DNA from: Gluconacetobacter tumulisoli | Lineage (GTDB): Bacteria; Pseudomonadota; Alphaproteobacteria; Acetobacterales; Acetobacteraceae | Length of the DNA stretch: 64,000 nucleotides | Assembly (NCBI RefSeq): GCF_014174155.1 | Contig: NZ_JABEQM010000007.1 | Span: 173,949 to 237,948 of the forward strand | Direction of reading: 5' to 3' | Shown here: piece after piece, positions 25,081 to 32,331 of the stretch | Numbering within the stretch: the stretch's first letter is position 1 | How the letters are laid out: the number at the start of each line of letters is the position of its first letter | Made by a program: the position numbers and the translations under genes | The notes under the pieces: model-generated | Databases searched by the model: none | What the model was told of the DNA's origin: nothing | The model's input: the letters and a program-made list of their open reading frames with translations, nothing else

Positions 25081-26585
25081 CGTGTCTCGTGCTCCATTTC
25101 CGTCGGGTCCAGCGTAGGGCGGACCGCCGCGTCGCGAAAGGCCGGCCCTGGCCGCAGCCGGCAGAGCAGCCCGATGGCGAAGGTCGCGGCCACCCCGATC
25201 GGCACCAGCCACGGGAAGGCGATGTCGTGGCCGCCCGGATGCACGAACAGGATCAGGGCCGCCATGATGGCCAGCGTACCGACGAAGGCCGGAACCGCGT
25301 CGCGCTGACGCGCGCCCGGGACCAGCAGCCCGAACAGGAACGCGCCCAGCAGTGCGCCATAGGAATATCCGGCGATCGACAGGCCGAAGACCACGGCCGA
25401 CCGGCCGGTATTCGAAAAGCACGACGCCGCCCCGATCAGCAGCATCGCCCACAGCACGGTGATGCCGCGCGACAGCGTCACCGCCCCGATCCGGCCCCTC
25501 CATGCCGCAGCCGGCAGCAGGTCCGCCAGGGTCGAGCCGGTCATCGCGTTCAGTGCCGAAGACAGCGATCCCATCGTGGCGCTGATGATGCCCGCGATCA
25601 GCACCGCCGACAGGACCGGCGGCAGGTCGCGGGCGATGAAGGCGGGGAACAGCGCGTCCGGCGAACGCAGCCCCAGTGCGGCCGGGGATGCCCCGCCATT
25701 GCGGATCCACAGCAGTACGCCCACCGCCGACAGCAGGCCGAACAGCAGGGTGACGACCACCCCGCTGCCGACCATGGCGATCCGCGCCGCGCGCAGCGAC
25801 CGCGCCGCCAGCACGCGCTGGACCATCAGCTGGTCCGCCCCGTGCGAGGCCATGGACATGATCGCCCCGCCCACCAGCGCCGTCGCCGGGGCATAGGGCG
25901 ATGTCAGGATCTCGCCGCCGCCGTGGAAGACCACAAGGCGTCCGGCTCGCCACGCCGCCCCCAGCGCCGCCCGGTCGGCATGTGGCAGCAGCAGGCCGAC
26001 GCACAGGACGGCGCCCAGCGTATAGAGGCCGAACTGGATGCTGTCGGACCAGACGACGGCCCGCAGCCCCCCGGCCGCGGTATAGGCGGCGGTCAGCGCC
26101 GTCAGCCCGATCAGGACCGGCAGCGGCCCTGCGGGCAGGTGCGCCGCCGCCAGCAGCGCGCAGATCGGCAGGGTGGAGGCGAACAGCCGCACCCCCTCGG
26201 CCAGCAGCCGCGTGCCCAGGAAGACCGCCGAGGCCAGGCGCTGCATCCCGCGCCCGAACCGTTCGCCCAGATATTGGTAGGCGCTGGAAAACCCGGCGCG
26301 CATGTACAGCGGCAGCAGCAGCCACGCCACGATGATGCGCCCCATGACATACCCCAGGCCCAGCCCGACGAATACCAGGCCGCCGCCATAGGCCACGCCC
26401 GGCACGCTGACGACGGTCAGGGTCGAGGTCTCGGTGGCGACGATGGACAGGCAGATGGCCCAGGTCGGCAGGTCGTGCCGCCCGGCCGGGCCGTTCGCCG
26501 CAGGGCGCCTCTGCGACAGACGCAACGATATGGCGGCGAGGGCCAGCAGGCAGAGGCCGATGATCGCGGGTTCGCTCAGGGACAT
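25077..26585 (-). CDS. Sodium:solute symporter (SSS family)
   Basis: A 502-residue transporter with about 13 membrane helices. Recognisable parts are TWAICLSIVATETSTLTVVS near residue 50, AYGGGLVFVGLGLGYVMGRI, FSSAYQYLGERFG (the conserved Y-E-R-F loop), and SLSSALNAMTGSTLADLL, which carries the Na2-site serines of helix 8. SSS proteins couple uptake of sugars, amino acids or sialic acid-like solutes to sodium. The start ATG at 26585 follows GGAG. It is the first gene of a two-gene operon with the serine hydrolase. Confidence 0.9.
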   Translation of the reverse strand: MSLSEPAIIGLCLLALAAISLRLSQRRPAANGPAGRHDLPTWAICLSIVATETSTLTVVSVPGVAYGGGLVFVGLGLGYVMGRIIVAWLLLPLYMRAGFSSAYQYLGERFGRGMQRLASAVFLGTRLLAEGVRLFASTLPICALLAAAHLPAGPLPVLIGLTALTAAYTAAGGLRAVVWSDSIQFGLYTLGAVLCVGLLLPHADRAALGAAWRAGRLVVFHGGGEILTSPYAPATALVGGAIMSMASHGADQLMVQRVLAARSLRAARIAMVGSGVVVTLLFGLLSAVGVLLWIRNGGASPAALGLRSPDALFPAFIARDLPPVLSAVLIAGIISATMGSLSSALNAMTGSTLADLLPAAAWRGRIGAVTLSRGITVLWAMLLIGAASCFSNTGRSAVVFGLSIAGYSYGALLGAFLFGLLVPGARQRDAVPAFVGTLAIMAALILFVHPGGHDIAFPWLVPIGVAATFAIGLLCRLRPGPAFRDAAVRPTLDPTEMEHETR

Positions 26586-26694
26586 GGATCTCCGTTCGGG
26601 CAAGGGGGCCGGGACGGGGCCGGAAGGGTCCCGAGGGAACTTTGCCCCGTCCGCAGGGTTTTTTGGACGATATCAATCTGTAAAGGAGGCTTCC

Positions 26695-26901
26695 ATGAGC
26701 CACGACCGTTTTCCGACATCCGGCCTGTGCCGCGCCGCTTTCCTGGCGGTGGCGATGCTCGGCATGTCGGCGGGACTGTCGGCCTGCAACACCATGCGCG
26801 GGGCCGGCCAGGACGTCAGTTCGGTCGGTCACAACGTTTCGCGGGGGGCGAACGCGACGCAGGATCAGATTACCCGTTCGACCGGTGCATCGCCCCGATA
26901 A
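26695..26901 (+). CDS. Entericidin-like small lipoprotein
   Basis: A 68-residue lipoprotein behind AAAGGAGG. The signal peptide (FLAVAMLGMSAGLSAC) ends in the lipobox LSAC. The mature part, CNTMRGAGQDVSSVGHNVSR, matches the EcnA/EcnB family pattern CNT-x-x-G-x-G-x-D. Entericidins are membrane-anchored peptides linked to stationary-phase and stress responses. The longer frame starting at 26434 overlaps the symporter and is not credible. It is divergent from the symporter operon. Confidence 0.85.
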   Translation: MSHDRFPTSGLCRAAFLAVAMLGMSAGLSACNTMRGAGQDVSSVGHNVSRGANATQDQITRSTGASPR

Positions 26902-26947
26902 TTTCGCCACCCCAAGCCACCCCGCGAGGGCCGGGGCATAGCCGCAG

Positions 26948-27068
26948 GACGGGCCGGACTGTGCCCGAACCCGGCAAGGGCCCCGGCCCTCGCATCCCAT
27001 TGCATTCGTAATGTTCTGGGTTTCCAAAGGGCTATGCCCCTGGGTGGGGCAAGGACAACGTCCTTGCC
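26948..27068. repeat. Modular hairpin repeat, family A, full-length copy
   Basis: It carries the same four modules as 2665-2786: GGGCCGGAC-TGT-GCCCGAACCC, GCAAGGGCC-CC-GGCCCTCGC, GGGTTTCCAAAGGGCTATG pairing with CCCCTGGGTGGGG, and GCAAGGAC-AAC-GTCCTTGC, which is a perfect stem. It lies between the entericidin gene and the riboflavin promoter. Confidence 0.75.
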
Positions 27069-27155
27069 GTTCATTGTTCCGGCCCTGCCGGACCGCAACA
27101 CGGGCGTGCCTCAATGCCCGTGGGGCAGCCCCGCGCGCGGGACGTAACGCGAGCC

Positions 27156-27185
27156 TTGCTTTTTCGTTCGTTCCTTCCCAATAAT
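27156..27185 (+). promoter_or_regulatory. Candidate promoter of the riboflavin operon
   Basis: TTGCTT (27156-27161) and AATAAT (27180-27185) are 18 nt apart; the -10 matches five of six consensus bases. Transcription from about 27192 would begin just before the FMN riboswitch at 27220. Confidence 0.55.
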
Positions 27186-27219
27186 AGCGCATTCCGGTCC
27201 GTGGGATCGGGTAATTGAC

Positions 27220-27382
27220 GTTCTCGGGGCGGGGTGAAAGTCCCCACCGGCGGTATTTGCACCCGGTCTTCGGACCGATGGCGCATCAGCCCGCGAGCGC
27301 CCGCACGGCCTTCCGGCCGGGCGGGGACAGCAGACCCGGTGTGATTCCGGGGCCGACGGTATAGTCCGGATGATAGAGAACG
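27220..27382 (+). promoter_or_regulatory. FMN riboswitch (RFN element)
   Basis: All conserved RFN blocks are present in order: TTCTCGGGGCGGGGTGAAAG, TCCCCACCGGCGGTA, the variable P3 arm, AGCCCGCGAGCGCC, GACAGCAGACCCGGTGTGAT, TTCCGGGGCCGACGGTATAG, TCCGGATG, and a closing GAGAAC that pairs with GTTCTC at 27220. FMN binding would shut off the ribD-ribE-ribBA-ribH operon. The 70-nt expression platform carries a hairpin over the ribD start (separate entry) rather than a terminator. Confidence 0.97.
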
Positions 27383-27437
27383 AGGTCCGCGCGCATGCGC
27401 CCGTGGTGGCGCGCGCTGTGCGGTCCGTTGCGCCCCG

Positions 27438-27460
27438 GGTCCGTCCGGAAGGATGGGACC
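27438..27460 (+). promoter_or_regulatory. Hairpin sequestering the ribD Shine-Dalgarno and start codon
   Basis: GGTCC-GTCC (27438-27446), a GGAA tetraloop, and GGAT-G-GGACC (27451-27460, one bulged G) form nine base pairs. The loop and 3' arm contain GGAAGG and the ATG at 27453. This is the expected translational OFF structure of the FMN riboswitch. Further GGTCCG copies at 27385 and 27422 could take part in alternative pairing. Confidence 0.6.
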
Positions 27461-28586
27461 GCTTGTCTTGGCTGAGGTTTCGGTAAGCTCGGGGACGCGT
27501 CGTCCGGATTGCGATCCGGGCCGTCTTCCCCCCTCCATCGGCCGGGCGTTCCGGGCCGCGCTTGCCGAGGCATCGCGCCACATGGGCGCCACCGCCCCCA
27601 ATCCCCCCGTCGGCTGCGCCATCCTGGATGCGCGCGGCGAGATCCTGGCCGTTGCCGCCCATCACCGCGCCGGTGCCCCGCATGCCGAGGCCCTGGCCCT
27701 GCGGATATGTGCCCAACAGGGTCTGATCGACCGTGCGGCGACGGCCGTGGTGACCCTGGAACCCTGCAATCACACCGGCCGCACCGGCCCCTGTTCCGAG
27801 GCGATCCTGGCATCGCCCATCCGCACGGTCTGGATCGGGGCGGCCGATCCCAATCCCCGGGTCGCGGGCGGAGGGGCGGCGCGGCTGGGCGCGGCCGGAT
27901 GCGATGTGCGCATGCTGGCGGACCTGGCGGGCCCTAATGCCGCCGATCCCGATGCCGCCGACCTGGCCGCCGACTGCCGGGCGCTGATCGCCCCCTTCGT
28001 CCACTGGTCGCGCACCGGCCGGACATGGATGACGGTCAAGCAGGCCGTGGCGGCCGACGGGTCCATGATCCCGCCGGCGGGACGGACGACCTTTACCTCC
28101 GACAGCGCGCTGGATGTGGCGCATCGCCTGCGCCGGGCGACCGATGCCGTCGTGACCGGCATCGGCACCGTGCTGGCCGACCGGCCGGCCCTGGACGTGC
28201 GCCGGGTGGCCGACCATGCCGGCCGCGCCCGGCGCCTGCTGGTGGTGTGCGACCGGCGGGGCCGCCTGCCGGACGATTGGCGCGCGGCGGCCACGGCCCG
28301 GGGGTTCGATGTACGGGCCTGCGACGACGTCGCCCAGGTCCCCGCCCTGCTGGGCGAGGCCGGGGCGCTGTGGGCGCTGGTCGAGGCCGGCCCCGCCCTG
28401 CTGGACGCGATGCGGGGCGCGGGGGTCTGGGACGACTGGCTGACCATCGGGGTCACGGCCGGGGGACGCGAACGGATGGATATCACGGTCAGAGATGGAG
28501 CGGGCGGGAGTGGGAGGGACACGCCGCTGCGCCTGATTCCCGGCCTGGCCGTGCCGAGGGAGGGAACATGTTTTCCGGCATCATAG
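27453..28586 (+). CDS. ribD: Bifunctional riboflavin deaminase/reductase RibD
   Basis: A 377-residue enzyme that deaminates the pyrimidine from GTP cyclohydrolase II and reduces the ribose side chain. The deaminase domain (residues about 30-170) has the zinc site: HAE (His77-Glu79), PC (Cys105) and TGRTGPC (Cys114). The reductase domain follows with VHWSRTGRTWMTVKQAVAAD, DAVVTGIGTVLADRPAL and GAGVWDDWLTIGV; the usual glycine-rich NADPH segment is present but somewhat diverged. ATG 27453 directly abuts GGAAGG, so TTG 27468 may be the true start. The 3' end overlaps ribE by 19 nt. Confidence 0.93.
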   Translation: MGPLVLAEVSVSSGTRRPDCDPGRLPPSIGRAFRAALAEASRHMGATAPNPPVGCAILDARGEILAVAAHHRAGAPHAEALALRICAQQGLIDRAATAVVTLEPCNHTGRTGPCSEAILASPIRTVWIGAADPNPRVAGGGAARLGAAGCDVRMLADLAGPNAADPDAADLAADCRALIAPFVHWSRTGRTWMTVKQAVAADGSMIPPAGRTTFTSDSALDVAHRLRRATDAVVTGIGTVLADRPALDVRRVADHAGRARRLLVVCDRRGRLPDDWRAAATARGFDVRACDDVAQVPALLGEAGALWALVEAGPALLDAMRGAGVWDDWLTIGVTAGGRERMDITVRDGAGGSGRDTPLRLIPGLAVPREGTCFPAS

Positions 28587-29185
28587 AGCATCTGGGCACC
28601 GTCACGGCGGCCAGCCGGGGGGACCGGTCGCTGCGCATCGCGGTGGCGACGGGCATCGGCGATCTGTCGCTGGGCGAAAGCGTCGCGGTCAACGGCGTGT
28701 GCCTGACCGTCACCGAATATGATGCGGCGGGGAACGCGGCATTCTTCATCAGCGCGGAAACGCTGGACCGCACGACCCTGGGCCGGCTGGCCGAGGGCCA
28801 CCGCGTCAATCTCGAACGCGCGGTCACGCCGGCCACGCGCCTGTCGGGCCATATCGTGCAGGGTCATGTGGATGGCACCGCGCGCCTGCTGTCGGTCGAG
28901 ATGGCGGGCGAGGCGCGGCGCATCGTCTTCGCCGTCCCCGCGACCCTGCGCCGCTATCTGGTGGAAAAGGGGTCGATCACGCTGGACGGCATCAGCCTGA
29001 CCCTGAACGAGATCGGTGCGATCGGGGCGGGGGATGCCGGCATCGACGCCTTTGCCGTCGCCCTGATGATCATTCCCCATACCTGGACGCATACCACCCT
29101 GGGCACCATGGCGCCGGGCGACGCCGTGAATGTCGAGGTCGACGTGATTGCGAAATACGTGGAGACCCTATGTCAGTACCGGTGA
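28568..29185 (+). CDS. ribE: Riboflavin synthase alpha chain
   Basis: A 205-residue enzyme that dismutates two 6,7-dimethyl-8-ribityllumazines to riboflavin. It starts MFSGIIEHLGTV and has two lumazine-binding repeats: GESVAVNGVCLTVTEY with HIVQGHVDGTARL in the first half, and KGSITLDGISLTLNEI with IIPHTWTHTTLG in the second. ATG 28568 lies inside the ribD 3' end behind GAGGGA, so translation is coupled. The stop overlaps ribBA. Confidence 0.96.
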   Translation: MFSGIIEHLGTVTAASRGDRSLRIAVATGIGDLSLGESVAVNGVCLTVTEYDAAGNAAFFISAETLDRTTLGRLAEGHRVNLERAVTPATRLSGHIVQGHVDGTARLLSVEMAGEARRIVFAVPATLRRYLVEKGSITLDGISLTLNEIGAIGAGDAGIDAFAVALMIIPHTWTHTTLGTMAPGDAVNVEVDVIAKYVETLCQYR

Positions 29186-30432
29186 TGAGCCCCACTCTGG
29201 AGGCCGCGATCGCGGCGATCCGGGCGGGCGGCATGGTGGTCCTGGTCGATGACGAGGATCGCGAGAACGAAGGCGACCTGGTCATGGCCGCCGACCTGGT
29301 CACGCCGCAGGCGATCAATTTCATGGTCACCCACGGGCGCGGCCTGGTCTGCCTGCCGCTGGAGGCCGAACAGGTGGACCGCCTGGGCCTGCCGATGATG
29401 ACGCGGGTGAACACCTGTCCGCGCGAAACCGCGTTCACCGTGTCGATCGAGGCGCGCGAGGGGGTGGATACCGGCATTTCCGCCGCCGACCGTGCCCGCA
29501 CCATCCAGGCCGCCGTGGCGGCGGATGCCGGCCCGTCGGACCTGGTGTCGCCCGGCCATATCTTTCCGCTGCGCGCCGTCCCCGGCGGCGTGCTGGTCCG
29601 CAACGGCCATACCGAGGCATCGATCGAACTGGCGCGCCTGGCGGGCCGGGCACCCGCGGCGGTGATCTGCGAGATCATGAACGAGGACGGGTCGATGGCG
29701 CGGATGGACGATCTGCGCCCCTATGCCGAACGGCATGGCCTGCCGATCCTGTCGATCGCAGAACTGGTCGGCTGGATGGAACGTCGCGCCACGATGCCGG
29801 CCGACCCCGAAGGGCGGATCGAGAAGGTGGCCCAGGCGGCGCTGCCCAGCAGCTATGGCGGCGAGGACCTGGTGATCCATGCCTTCCGCGCGCCCGACGG
29901 GACCGAACATGTGGCGCTGGTCAAGGGCGACCCGGGCCGGGCCGGCACGGTGCCGCTGGTGCGGCTGCATTCCGAATGCGTGACGGGCGATGCGCTGGGT
30001 TCGCTGCGCTGCGATTGCGGCGCGCAGCTCCAGACCGCGCTGCATCGCATCGGCGCGGCCGACAGCGGCGTCCTGCTGTACCTGCGCGGGCATGAAGGAC
30101 GGGGGATCGGGCTTGCGAACAAGATCCGCGCCTACGCCCTGCAGGACAAGGGGCTGGACACGGTCGACGCCAACCATCGGCTGGGGTTCGAGACCGACGC
30201 CCGCGACTGGACGGCAGCGGCGGCGATCCTGCGGGCGCTGGGGATCCGCACGCTGGATTTGATGACCAACAATCCGGCCAAGGTCGTGGCGGTGGAACGG
30301 CATGGCTTCGCCGTCCGCCACCGCGTCGGGGTCGAGATCCCGCCCAACCCTTTCAACCGCGCCTATCTGGACGCCAAGCGCACGCGCATGGGCCACCAGC
30401 TCTGCACCGCCCTCAGCACGGCGGCCGAGTGA
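29170..30432 (+). CDS. ribBA: Fused DHBP synthase / GTP cyclohydrolase II
   Basis: A 420-residue fusion supplying both precursors of riboflavin. The N-terminal RibB part (to about residue 205) has VDDEDRENEGDLVMAAD, the acidic loop, and GHTEASIELARLAG. The C-terminal RibA part has its complete zinc and GTP site: HSECVTGDALGSLRCDCG, YLRGHEGRGIGLANKI, and LMTNNPAKV. In some alphaproteobacteria the RibA half is degenerate; here the Cys ligands are intact. Either ATG 29170 or ATG 29185 could start the protein; both overlap or touch the ribE stop. Confidence 0.96.
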   Translation: MSVPVMSPTLEAAIAAIRAGGMVVLVDDEDRENEGDLVMAADLVTPQAINFMVTHGRGLVCLPLEAEQVDRLGLPMMTRVNTCPRETAFTVSIEAREGVDTGISAADRARTIQAAVAADAGPSDLVSPGHIFPLRAVPGGVLVRNGHTEASIELARLAGRAPAAVICEIMNEDGSMARMDDLRPYAERHGLPILSIAELVGWMERRATMPADPEGRIEKVAQAALPSSYGGEDLVIHAFRAPDGTEHVALVKGDPGRAGTVPLVRLHSECVTGDALGSLRCDCGAQLQTALHRIGAADSGVLLYLRGHEGRGIGLANKIRAYALQDKGLDTVDANHRLGFETDARDWTAAAAILRALGIRTLDLMTNNPAKVVAVERHGFAVRHRVGVEIPPNPFNRAYLDAKRTRMGHQLCTALSTAAE

Positions 30433-30454
30433 TCACGACCGGAAAGATTCTGAT

Positions 30455-30937
30455 ATGAGCACCCATACCCCGTCCCCCGCCCCGGACCTGACCTTCGCAC
30501 GCGCGCCGCGCCTGGCGATCGTGGTCAGCCGTTTCAACGAAATCGTGACCCACGGCCTGCGCGACGGGGCGCTGGACTGGCTGCGCGAGCATGACATCAC
30601 GGTGGCCGAGGGCGATGTGCTCTATGCCCCCGGGGCCTACGAACTGCCGTTGCTGGCGCAGACGCTGGCGCGCACCGGGCGCTATGACGGGGTGATCTGC
30701 CTGGGCTGCGTCATCAAGGGCGACACGGCGCATTTCGAATTCATCAGCCTGGGCGCCGCCATGGGCCTGATGCAGGCGTCGCTGGCGACCGAGGTGCCGG
30801 TCGCGTTCGGCGTGCTGACGACCTACACCGACGAACAGGCCCGCGTGCGTTCCGGCGCGGACGAGCACAACAAGGGCCGCGAGGCTGCGGCGGCCTGCGT
30901 CGAAAGTCTGGCCTTGATACGGAAAATCAAGGGCTGA
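30455..30937 (+). CDS. ribH: 6,7-dimethyl-8-ribityllumazine synthase
   Basis: A 160-residue protein that condenses DHBP with the pyrimidinedione to form lumazine. Motifs are VVSRFNEIVTHGLRDGA, YAPGAYELPLLAQTLA, CLGCVIKGDTAHFEFIS, and FGVLTTYTDEQARVRSG. The usual catalytic His is in the GDTAHFEF segment. GGAAAG lies 9 nt before ATG 30455. It is the last gene of the riboflavin operon; no nusB follows. A 7-bp hairpin without a T-run lies at 30959-30977. Confidence 0.96.
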   Translation: MSTHTPSPAPDLTFARAPRLAIVVSRFNEIVTHGLRDGALDWLREHDITVAEGDVLYAPGAYELPLLAQTLARTGRYDGVICLGCVIKGDTAHFEFISLGAAMGLMQASLATEVPVAFGVLTTYTDEQARVRSGADEHNKGREAAAACVESLALIRKIKG

Positions 30938-31001
30938 TACGCTCGGCCCGCGGACCGGCGCCGTCGCCCAGACGGCGAGCCGGCCGGCGTGGGGGCTGGG
31001 A

Positions 31002-32006
31002 ATGAGGCTGGTTACCTTCACGGCCGGACTGTTCGGCATGGCGCTGACGGTCTGGCTGCTGTCGCGGTTCGGGTTTCACGCGATCCTGGGGCTGGTCGCG
31101 CAGGGTGGATGGGGCATCGTGGCGGCCATCCTGTTCCATGCGGTGCAGGTGCTGCTGGCGGCCGCGTCGTGGCGGACGATCGCGGGGCACGACGCGCCGC
31201 CGCTGCCGTTGCGTGACTGGGTCGCCTTGCGTTGCGTGCGCGAGGGGGTGAACAATCTGCTGCCGGTGGCCCAGGTGGGGGGCGAGGTCGTGTCCACCCG
31301 CCTGCTGGCCCGCCGCGGCGCTGGCCTGCGCCGGGCTGCCGCCGCGACGATCTGCGACCTGACGATCGAACTGCTCAGCCAGGTAGTATTCACGCTGGTC
31401 GGGCTGGGAATCCTGCTGTTCCTGGTGAAACGCTCGGCCCTTACCGACGAACTGGTCGAAAGCGCCGGCGTGGCGCTGCTGCTGGGCGCCGCGTTCCTGG
31501 GCAGCCAGTGCCTGGGCGCGATCTCGATCGTCGAGGGGCTGCTGATCCGTATCGCCGCCCATCTGGGATGGAGCGGCGTGGACGGCATACGCGGCCTGCA
31601 TGCCGAGATCCTGGGCCTGTACAAGGCGCCCGGCCGGTCGCTGCGCGCAGGGGGGCTGCAACTGGCGGGGTGGTCGCTGGGCGCGGTGGAGGTCTGCCTG
31701 ATCCTGCATTTCATGGGCCATGACCGGTCGCTGGCCAGCGGCTTCGTGATCGAAAGCGTGGGCCAGGCGGCGAAATCGGCGGGGTTCGCCGTTCCCGGCG
31801 CCCTGGGCGTGTCCGAGGGCGGGTTCGTGATCATCGGCAGCCTGTTCGGCCTGCCGCCGGCCGTGTCGATCGGCCTGTCGCTGATCAAGCGCCTGCGCGA
31901 GATCGCCTGGGGCCTGCCGTCGCTGGCAGGCTGGCAATGGATGGAAATCCACTGGCGGCCCGGCCGCAAGAACGGGCTGGAGCACGGAATCGGCCTGTCC
32001 GGCTGA
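31002..32006 (+). CDS. hpnL: Hopanoid biosynthesis-associated membrane protein HpnL
   Basis: A 334-residue protein with about eight membrane helices, in the lysylphosphatidylglycerol-synthase-TM superfamily. Diagnostic parts are WRTIAG, ALRCVREGVNNLLPVAQVGG, SAGFAVPGALGVSEGGFVII, and SLIKRLREIAWGLP. This is the HpnL subgroup found with hopanoid genes. HpnL may act in export or flipping of hopanoid or glycolipid, which is not established. The assignment gains support from hpnN being the next gene in the same direction. Confidence 0.85.
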   Translation: MRLVTFTAGLFGMALTVWLLSRFGFHAILGLVAQGGWGIVAAILFHAVQVLLAAASWRTIAGHDAPPLPLRDWVALRCVREGVNNLLPVAQVGGEVVSTRLLARRGAGLRRAAAATICDLTIELLSQVVFTLVGLGILLFLVKRSALTDELVESAGVALLLGAAFLGSQCLGAISIVEGLLIRIAAHLGWSGVDGIRGLHAEILGLYKAPGRSLRAGGLQLAGWSLGAVEVCLILHFMGHDRSLASGFVIESVGQAAKSAGFAVPGALGVSEGGFVIIGSLFGLPPAVSIGLSLIKRLREIAWGLPSLAGWQWMEIHWRPGRKNGLEHGIGLSG

Positions 32007-32040
32007 CGCGCGTAGCGCCAATTCATTGATTTATATAATG

Positions 32041-32136
32041 GTTCCAAAAGAGGCTGCCGCTATGGCGGGTTTCAGGGCATTACGCTGATCCGCCGCTGCG
32101 CCGAGTGACGCCCTCGGCGCCCTTGGAACCCAGTCG
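32041..32136. repeat. Inverted repeat element between hpnL and hpnN
   Basis: GGTTCCAA (32040-32048) and TTGGAACC (about 32125-32132) flank about 80 nt, including GCCGCTATGGCGGG and CCGAGTGACGCCCTCGG hairpins. The end motif resembles the GGTTTCCAAAGGG module of family A. The remaining gap to 32331 shows no gene or promoter I can support. Confidence 0.4.
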
Positions 32137-32331
32137 TCAAATGTAACAGGCGGCAGGGCTGATGGCCGAACATCCGCCTTGCATCCGCACTGCATCCTGG
32201 GTCAAACGATGCCGCACCGCGCGGTGTCGTGCCTGCCGCCATCGCGCCGCCCCTTTCCTCAGCCAGCGTCCTGCGCCAGTTTTCCTTCCTTCGTTTCCGC
32301 CGTCAGCTTCTTAAGGGCCGAATTACGCATC

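Noticed and set aside
23908..27192. A 1094-codon minus-strand open frame spanning the serine hydrolase, symporter and beyond.
   Set aside because: It is in frame with the serine hydrolase only at its end. The upstream part is antisense or out of frame with the real symporter and runs through a repeat and the FMN riboswitch; long open frames are common at this GC content.
30959..30977. Hairpin CGCCGTC/GACGGCG after ribH as a terminator.
   Set aside because: A 7-bp perfect stem but no T-tract follows; it may influence mRNA stability but cannot be called a terminator.
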